From NCBI GenBank assembly GCA_945878115.1, contig CAMDVD010000029.1, positions 1 to 45,991 on the forward strand: DNA of 45,991 bases, written 5' to 3'. Shown here one piece after another: positions 40,832 to 45,991 of this stretch. This DNA comes from Chitinophaga pinensis (GTDB lineage: Bacteria; Bacteroidota; Bacteroidia; Chitinophagales; Chitinophagaceae). The translations under genes were made by a program, and so were the position numbers. The notes under the pieces were generated by a model. The model saw only the letters and a program-made list of their open reading frames with translations, had not been told where the DNA came from and did not search any database. Position 1 is the stretch's first letter. Every line of letters begins with the position of its first letter.

Positions 40832-41368
40832 ATGATTACTTTCGATAATTATACCATTAGATCTTTGGAGTCAAGTGATTTAATCGCTTATTTTGATTTG
40901 GTAGAAAGAAATAGAAAAAGGCTAGAAGATTTTTTTACGGGCACTGTTTCTAAAACAAAAGATGTAGCAGCAACAAAAATTTTCTTAGAAGAAATTGTAG
41001 AACGAAGAAATAGTAAACAATATTTTCCATTCGTCGTTGTGAATCAAACTAACAGTAACTTGATTGCTTTTATAGATTTAAAAAATATAGATTGGACTAT
41101 TCCTAAAGCAGAAATCGGTTGTTATACAGATACGGAATTTGCTGGTACTGGCTTGACTACAAAGGCGATGCAACTTTTTTTAGAATATAGTTTTGTCCAT
41201 TTTGGTTTTAAGAAAATATTTTTAAGAACCCATCAAAACAATATTGCAGCACAACAAGTTGCCGACAAATGTGGTTTTGAACTAGAAGGAATTATCAGAA
41301 TGGAATATAAAACCACAGCTGGTGAAATTGTAGACTTGAAATATTATGGCAAATTACATGTGCAATAA
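40832..41368 (+). CDS. GNAT acetyltransferase (RimJ/RimL-like)
   Basis: A 178-aa protein. N-terminal TIRSLESSDLIAYFDLVERN is typical of the RimJ/RimL group. The acetyl-CoA site appears as EIGCYTDTEFAGTGLTTKAM (about 87-106, R/Q-x-x-G-x-G/A variant), followed by FGFKKIFLRTHQNNIAAQQV and KCGFELEGIIR. Acetylates an N-terminal or small-molecule amine; substrate unknown. Monocistronic or with the small membrane gene 46 nt downstream. Confidence 0.88.
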   Translation: MITFDNYTIRSLESSDLIAYFDLVERNRKRLEDFFTGTVSKTKDVAATKIFLEEIVERRNSKQYFPFVVVNQTNSNLIAFIDLKNIDWTIPKAEIGCYTDTEFAGTGLTTKAMQLFLEYSFVHFGFKKIFLRTHQNNIAAQQVADKCGFELEGIIRMEYKTTAGEIVDLKYYGKLHVQ

Positions 41369-41414
41369 TATAACAACCGATAAGCTTTAATTTTGCAATA
41401 CATAAAGGAATATC

Positions 41415-41786
41415 ATGAAGTCAAAAATTCTAAATACATCCATAATATTTTGTTCATTACTTGGATACTTGCAATGGGGTAAAGATCAACAGATCTATCT
41501 ATTCCAACTGGAATTAGAATTACTCCGCAAATTGTTTATAAATCCTATGTCTGTAATACATCCATTCACGTTGCTCCCTTTATTCGGACAGCTCCTATTA
41601 TTCACTACTTTATGGCAAAAGCAAGTTAGTAAAAGAATGACTTATTTGGGCATTGGTTGTTTAGGATTATTATTGCTATTGATATTTATTATTGGCTGTA
41701 TGGGTTTGAATCTAAAAATTATGTTGTCTGCTGTTCCTTTCATTTTAACCTCGATAGTAACGATTTTGTATCATCAAAAAAAGTAA
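41415..41786 (+). CDS. Small four-helix membrane protein
   Basis: A 123-aa protein with about four membrane segments (residues 5-22, 44-68, 73-95 and 100-118). A good ribosome site (AAAGGAA) precedes the ATG. N-terminal SLLGYLQWGKDQQIYLFQLE resembles small uncharacterised inner-membrane proteins. Function unknown. Confidence 0.7.
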   Translation: MKSKILNTSIIFCSLLGYLQWGKDQQIYLFQLELELLRKLFINPMSVIHPFTLLPLFGQLLLFTTLWQKQVSKRMTYLGIGCLGLLLLLIFIIGCMGLNLKIMLSAVPFILTSIVTILYHQKK

Positions 41787-41893
41787 GACTATGTTTTTAT
41801 GTGGATGAAGGAGTGAACGCACTTGCGAACTAAACTAGAATTGAATGCAGTACAAATAGGAAAATGAACAACAAAAAATAAATGGATTTGGTA

Positions 41894-42970
41894 TTATTTA
41901 TTAAGTGCCATTTTTTTCTCCTTCGGTGTATGGAAGAGATAGCCAAATTTAACCCCAGTACTAAGTGCTAAAAAAGTATTCGAAGTGGTGTTTCCACTGC
42001 GTTGGTACAAATAGTAAAATTTGATTCCGTCGAATGGTGTTGCATAATCTACACGGTCAAATTTATAATTATCAAAACCATATCCAAAGCCAAAATAATA
42101 TTCAAAGGATGCTCGGTTAGACATGATCCATTGTCGTCCTAATTCTGCCATTATTGCTCCAGTCGTTGTATTTTTTTTGACAGAAATATTTTGTGATATT
42201 AAAGTTTTTTCAGAGAATCCACCAAAATAAATAGAAGGACGGAAGAAACTACCTTGCATGATATGTCGACTGCGAATGCCACGATATACTACATCTGGTA
42301 CAAAACAAAATTTGTAGGAACCACCGACCATAAATCCTTTAGATACTTTAGATAAATTATCTCGCATACCGACTCCAATAATGGTTGCATGTACAGTCCA
42401 ACTTTGTCCTTGTTTAACGCCTCTTTCAAAGGAGAAATGTAAATGGTTTGCTCTAGCCGACAAGAGTGCAAATTGAATATTGTTTTTATGCATTTCCTGT
42501 ATGCTTATATGTGCAGCCATAGATTGTTCAAATTTCTCAACCTTGCCATTTGCATAAACAATCTTTTCAATATCATCTTTTTCCATCGAAAATTGAGGGC
42601 CATTCAAATTGTTGATGTCTTTGTATTTAATATCATCCATGCCAACTTCAATAATTTTTGCCTTGATGTAAGCTTTGGTATTTCGTGGATAAATTTTATC
42701 TGGATTCTTTACAGTCGCATTAATCGCTTCGTCAAATATTTCCACTCTGCCATTCGCATAAACTATTTTTAAAATACTACTTTTTTCAAGAGAGATTTGT
42801 GGGCCTTCTACATTATTGGATTCCTTGTATTTAATTTCTGTTGTTCCGATTTCAATTATTTTGCATTGAATGGTATCTTTAGCATCGCGAAGCAAAATCT
42901 TATCTTGAGATTTAGAGGAAACGGATAAAAATAAAAACGAAATAAAAATAAAGAGATGTTTAATTTTCAT
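41894..42970 (-). CDS. Exported protein with duplicated N-domain and possible beta-barrel
   Basis: A 358-aa protein. Signal peptide MKIKHLFIFISFLFLSVSSK is followed by two copies of a 60-residue unit (about 25-80 and 95-145) with the shared pattern KIIEIGTTEIKYKESNN ... GPQISLEKSSILKIVYANGR VEIF (in parts). The C-terminal 190 residues alternate polar and aromatic residues (FRPSIYFGGFSEKTLI, YYFGFGYGFDNYKF) as outer-membrane barrels do. Likely outer-membrane or periplasmic. Confidence 0.78.
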   Translation of the reverse strand: MKIKHLFIFISFLFLSVSSKSQDKILLRDAKDTIQCKIIEIGTTEIKYKESNNVEGPQISLEKSSILKIVYANGRVEIFDEAINATVKNPDKIYPRNTKAYIKAKIIEVGMDDIKYKDINNLNGPQFSMEKDDIEKIVYANGKVEKFEQSMAAHISIQEMHKNNIQFALLSARANHLHFSFERGVKQGQSWTVHATIIGVGMRDNLSKVSKGFMVGGSYKFCFVPDVVYRGIRSRHIMQGSFFRPSIYFGGFSEKTLISQNISVKKNTTTGAIMAELGRQWIMSNRASFEYYFGFGYGFDNYKFDRVDYATPFDGIKFYYLYQRSGNTTSNTFLALSTGVKFGYLFHTPKEKKMALNK

Positions 42971-43210
42971 AGAATATTTATTTAATGGAAAAGTAAAGTT
43001 TTTATTCTTAAAAATTGGATTATTTAGAAAAAATGAAGACGATTAGTTTTTCATTTCCATCCATTTACAAGCAATTTAGGTATTCTCTTTTTAGTACAAG
43101 AAATTAGGAGCAGAATTGATAATGCTAATTATTTACATTTCTTTATTGCTTGGGCTTGTAATCTTTAATCTATTACTTTTGTAAAGGAAAATTAGTTTCT
43201 CTAGATTCTT

Positions 43211-45118
43211 CTAGAATGTTCTGACCGCGCGTACGCTATTCATATCGGTTTTATTATAGTTGCCACTATTGCCGTTAAAAAAATAAAACGAAACAGCAAC
43301 GCCTGCGCCAGATTCACTGGATGTCCAATAGAAGTTTGTATTAAATCCGCCAATTGCAATCCTATTTGAGAATAATTGAGTCATTTCATCTTTACTTGGT
43401 AAATACCAATCGCTGAAGCCACCTAATACAAGGTCTGCACAAATTTTTGCTGCATTACTTTCAGATCCGTACAATGCTATAATAGCATTCGTATTAGCAT
43501 TTCCTGTACCAAAGGCAGTCGCGGTAGCATTCGTTACACCAGAAGCGCTAGCGTGCCAAAAAATTCCTGTGCTCTGATCACTTGGTGCTGCAATTAGTCC
43601 ATGGTAACCTGTTCCATCTAAATAGGCAATTACGCCACCCGCAAAGCTTTGACCTATACTTAAGGAAGGCGCAGTAAAGCTGATTGGATTGCCGTAAGCT
43701 GTGCCAATACTATTGGTTGCATAGGCTCTGACAAAATAAATAGCACCTGGTGTTAAGTTGGTAAACGTGCTACTGGTATAACTTCCAATACCACTGCCAT
43801 CTACCGTAAAGCTATTAGATATGGTTGGATTTGCGCTAGTGCTGTAACAAACACCTCTTGCTGTAACGGTAGCTCCTCCGTCATTGGTAATGTTTCCACT
43901 ACTACTGACTGCTATACCAGAAATATTGACTGCTGATGTAGTTAGTGTTGCCAATGAAATTGGATTTGTAGTAAAATTTACGTCATTGCCATAAGAGGTG
44001 CCAACAGAGTTAGTAGCAAATGCACGAACATAATAAGTTGTGATTGGCGATAGTCCAGAGATGGAGCAAGTGAAAATTCCAGTACCTGTACCATTATTTA
44101 CTGTGCTGTTGGCAATGGTTGGGCTAGGACTGGTATCATAGCATATTCCTCTTGCTATAATATTTGCTCCACCATCATTGGTGATATTACCACCGCTATT
44201 TGCAGTAGAATTTGAAATTCCAGAAATGGATGTAGTATTCAATGTAGCTAAAGATCCTGGGCATGGACCCCAAGTTGGCACTCCATTACAATAAGAGAGC
44301 GTTTGTGCTTGATTGCCAGGTAGTGAAATGCCAGGAGCTACGGTTACCCATGCAGTTCCATTCCAATATAACATTTGACCAATGGCAGTTCCATTTGCAA
44401 AAGATCCAGCTGGCCCTTGTATGCCTGTTGGGCCTGTAGTACCGATTGGGCCTGTAGCACCTGTACTTCCTTGTGCACCGGTTGCACCTTGTGAGCCAGT
44501 AGCACCGCTTGGTCCAATTAATCCTTGTACGCCAGTAGGGCCAATACTTCCTTGTGCGCCTGTTGGGCCGGTTGGTCCAGTTAACCCGATAGTTCCTTGC
44601 GTGCCTTGCGTGCCTTGTAAGCCTTGTGCCCCTTGAGGTCCAGTAGGCCCTTGTAAGCCTTGTATTCCTTGTATACCTTGTGTGCCTTGCGGTCCAGTTG
44701 GGCCAGTTGGACCTGCTGTATTATTAGCTGCAAATAATGCATAAGGTACACTGAATAATTCTGTTGTGCCTGAGATGCTGTAGTTTACTCCACCATTTGG
44801 ATCGGTATCTGTTTTAATAAAATAGGGTCCTACGCTCCAATTGATGTTTGCGAAAACACCATTTATTACTGTTCCGCTTCCTATTTCTAAACTCACCAAA
44901 CCATTGGCATTAGTGGTTTTTGTTAGTGTTTCTACATATACAGCGGAGCCAAATACAGAACCTTGTAAAATGCTAATTCGCATGCCAACGGTTGTATTGG
45001 AAACAAGAACATTACTGGCATTGCGTATAACTGCCTGATAGCTCATTTTTTGGGGTGCTTGAGAAAATACATTGTGCACCAATAATAATAGAGCAACGAT
45101 GGTAATTATTTTTTTCAT
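43211..45118 (-). CDS. Collagen-like surface protein
   Basis: A 635-aa protein. A signal peptide (cut at VFSQ) is followed by a conserved Bacteroidota N-terminal domain ([20 protein letters not shown] ... [11 protein letters not shown]). Then come about 35 G-x-y triplets ([20 protein letters not shown], about 138-240), two Ig-like repeats of about 95 residues (each with TNDGGA ... ARG-CYSTS and [21 protein letters not shown] ends), and a C-terminal 150-residue DUF1566/FISUMP-like domain ([31 protein letters not shown]). A cell-surface adhesin-type architecture. It is 3 nt from the T9SS-sorted gene upstream. Confidence 0.85.
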   Translation of the reverse strand: MKKIITIVALLLLVHNVFSQAPQKMSYQAVIRNASNVLVSNTTVGMRISILQGSVFGSAVYVETLTKTTNANGLVSLEIGSGTVINGVFANINWSVGPYFIKTDTDPNGGVNYSISGTTELFSVPYALFAANNTAGPTGPTGPQGTQGIQGIQGLQGPTGPQGAQGLQGTQGTQGTIGLTGPTGPTGAQGSIGPTGVQGLIGPSGATGSQGATGAQGSTGATGPIGTTGPTGIQGPAGSFANGTAIGQMLYWNGTAWVTVAPGISLPGNQAQTLSYCNGVPTWGPCPGSLATLNTTSISGISNSTANSGGNITNDGGANIIARGICYDTSPSPTIANSTVNNGTGTGIFTCSISGLSPITTYYVRAFATNSVGTSYGNDVNFTTNPISLATLTTSAVNISGIAVSSSGNITNDGGATVTARGVCYSTSANPTISNSFTVDGSGIGSYTSSTFTNLTPGAIYFVRAYATNSIGTAYGNPISFTAPSLSIGQSFAGGVIAYLDGTGYHGLIAAPSDQSTGIFWHASASGVTNATATAFGTGNANTNAIIALYGSESNAAKICADLVLGGFSDWYLPSKDEMTQLFSNRIAIGGFNTNFYWTSSESGAGVAVSFYFFNGNSGNYNKTDMNSVRAVRTF

Positions 45119-45121
45119 TCC

Positions 45122-45556
45122 TTAATTTTTAATTATTTTATATGCTTTGATTGTTTTATTTTTTTGTAGGATGTTTAAAAAATAAGTAGCCGCTGCAAAC
45201 TGTTCCATCGGGATGGCAGTGATTTTTGTGGTCATCATTTTTTGATCTAAAACATGTCCCATTGCATCCGTAAGTTGATAGGATACATGTTCTTGCAAGT
45301 CTTGTATTTGCAAAGTGAGATTGTGCGAAGTGGGATTTGGGAAAACGCTAAGTGAAATGTGCAAGTCTGTTTGTTCGATGCCTACACTAAATAATTCATA
45401 GGCTTGTTGATTTCCTTGGGTTGCAGAACCATTGGTGCCAAGTGCTTCGGTAAATATAATTTGTCCAATAGAAAAAGCAACAGACCCTCCACTGCCAGAG
45501 GCGTCACCGCCAGATGCAGTCATTTCTTGTGCAAAAACAGAGGTGCTGGATAGCAA
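45122..45556 (-). CDS. T9SS type A sorting-domain protein, start unclear
   Basis: At least 144 aa. The C-terminal 80 residues are a type IX secretion sorting domain (SLSVFPNPTSHNLTLQIQDL ... AAATYFLNILQKNKTIKAYK). The first possible start is TTG 45556, which would cut the signal peptide. The frame continues upstream as SNKIVLAVFLLLLSSTSVFA before any start. An ATG at 45591 begins MSPIK and stops, but without one TC pair in its TCTCC it would read MSNKIVLAVF. Either a 2-bp insertion has broken the start or a non-standard start is used. It precedes the collagen-like gene. Confidence 0.72.
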   Translation of the reverse strand: MLSSTSVFAQEMTASGGDASGSGGSVAFSIGQIIFTEALGTNGSATQGNQQAYELFSVGIEQTDLHISLSVFPNPTSHNLTLQIQDLQEHVSYQLTDAMGHVLDQKMMTTKITAIPMEQFAAATYFLNILQKNKTIKAYKIIKN

Positions 45557-45991
45557 TAAAAAGACAGCAAGAACTATTTTATTGGAGACATGGAGGTGGA
45601 AAAATTTCGATAAAAGTAAAAACTTTTTTGCAATACGTAAAAAGTATTGTAGAAAGCAAATTATGGTACAAGTTCAATGGGGAATTTCATATGATTTTTA
45701 AACGAATGGTGTATGTAAAAACATCTATAGAATTGTATTTTTGGCTATACTAAAATTGTATTGATAGGAAGAATTTGTAGATGCAGTGTATTGCGGCAAC
45801 GAAGGCCAGCCACATTTTGCGGTAAATTTATGAGGGACATTAGGATTAAGTATATTTGAAGTAAAAAAACAATGAAGGAAGTATCAGAGCTTCTATCTGG
45901 TGTTATCTACCCGTCAACGAATCTTGTTCTGGTTGTTTGATGAAATATTTATTGGTGATGCCCTGCGTGGTATTCCCGGATAGGATGCTAT
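45557..45991. other. Right end of window, no supported gene
   Basis: About 435 nt. The first 90 nt hold the upstream in-frame part of the T9SS protein. Beyond that I see only short frames (a 22-codon one near 45871) and no RNA or repeat. The upstream promoter of the T9SS/collagen-like operon must be here. Confidence 0.4.

Noticed and set aside
40593..40832. 79-codon minus-strand frame between the 359-aa gene and the GNAT gene
   Set aside because: No ribosome site, AT-driven composition and overlap with the GNAT start codon region. Possible but not supportable.
44382..44636. 84-codon plus-strand frame rich in Gly/Pro/Val
   Set aside because: It is the antisense image of the collagen-like G-x-y repeat.

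Overview
The window looks like an accessory stretch of a Bacteroidota chromosome (probably the Chitinophagales/Sphingobacteriales side). It is AT-rich, has Bacteroidota-type promoter boxes (TTG, about 20 nt, TAnnTTTG), and carries marker families of the phylum: DUF4248, RteC, a type IX secretion sorting domain, a GC-D-NYN-DDGSC lipoprotein motif and WG repeats. No rRNA, complete tRNA, CRISPR array, integrase or transposase gene was seen. All calls were made by reading; no database search was run.

Layout: 0.1-0.4 kb, a DUF4248 gene. 0.4-2.0 kb, an HNH/HIT gene pair bounded on both sides by structured inverted repeats that resemble integron attC sites. 2.2-5.9 kb, a J-domain protein, a WG/TPR repeat protein, a 43-codon gene remnant and an FRG-domain protein. 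5.9-11.6 kb, single genes or pairs, mostly on the minus strand, including three proteins with PD-(D/E)XK-like signatures, separated by a truncated and a full-length ORF-less group II intron and by short recurring junction motifs. 11.9-13.9 kb, three exported proteins, one made of 20-residue tandem repeats. 14-17 kb, a WYL regulator, a small basic protein and a DUF262/GmrSD-type protein.

17.1-31.6 kb is the centrepiece, a six-gene minus-strand operon. In transcription order it encodes an XRE regulator, a 1734-aa YprA-type helicase with a DUF1998-like region and a C-terminal PD-(D/E)XK-like nuclease, a SNF2/DrmD-type helicase, a DUF1016 nuclease, a 1288-aa Eco57I-type adenine methyltransferase and a PLD-family protein. 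The parts match class 1 DISARM (DrmA+DrmB, DrmD, DrmMI, DrmC), but DrmA and DrmB appear fused, a nuclease is added at the C-terminus and a DUF1016 gene is inserted. The expected logic is self-marking by methylation combined with helicase/nuclease restriction of unmodified DNA.

31.7-36.9 kb is a replication/regulation module of a mobile element: RecA-like ATPase, TOPRIM primase with an in-frame stop near its start, HTH protein, RteC split by a frameshift at an A8 tract, a large palindrome with iterated 8-bp boxes, and a Fic protein under paired operator repeats. It ends near a tRNA-3'-end-like sequence and a terminator, a plausible element border.

37-46 kb looks more like ordinary chromosome: a DUF4160/DUF2442 pair, a PPP-type phosphatase, a DUF1643-like protein, a GNAT acetyltransferase, small membrane and outer-membrane proteins, a collagen-like adhesin and a T9SS-sorted protein. 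The left two thirds of the window reads as a defence island assembled from independently acquired cassettes.
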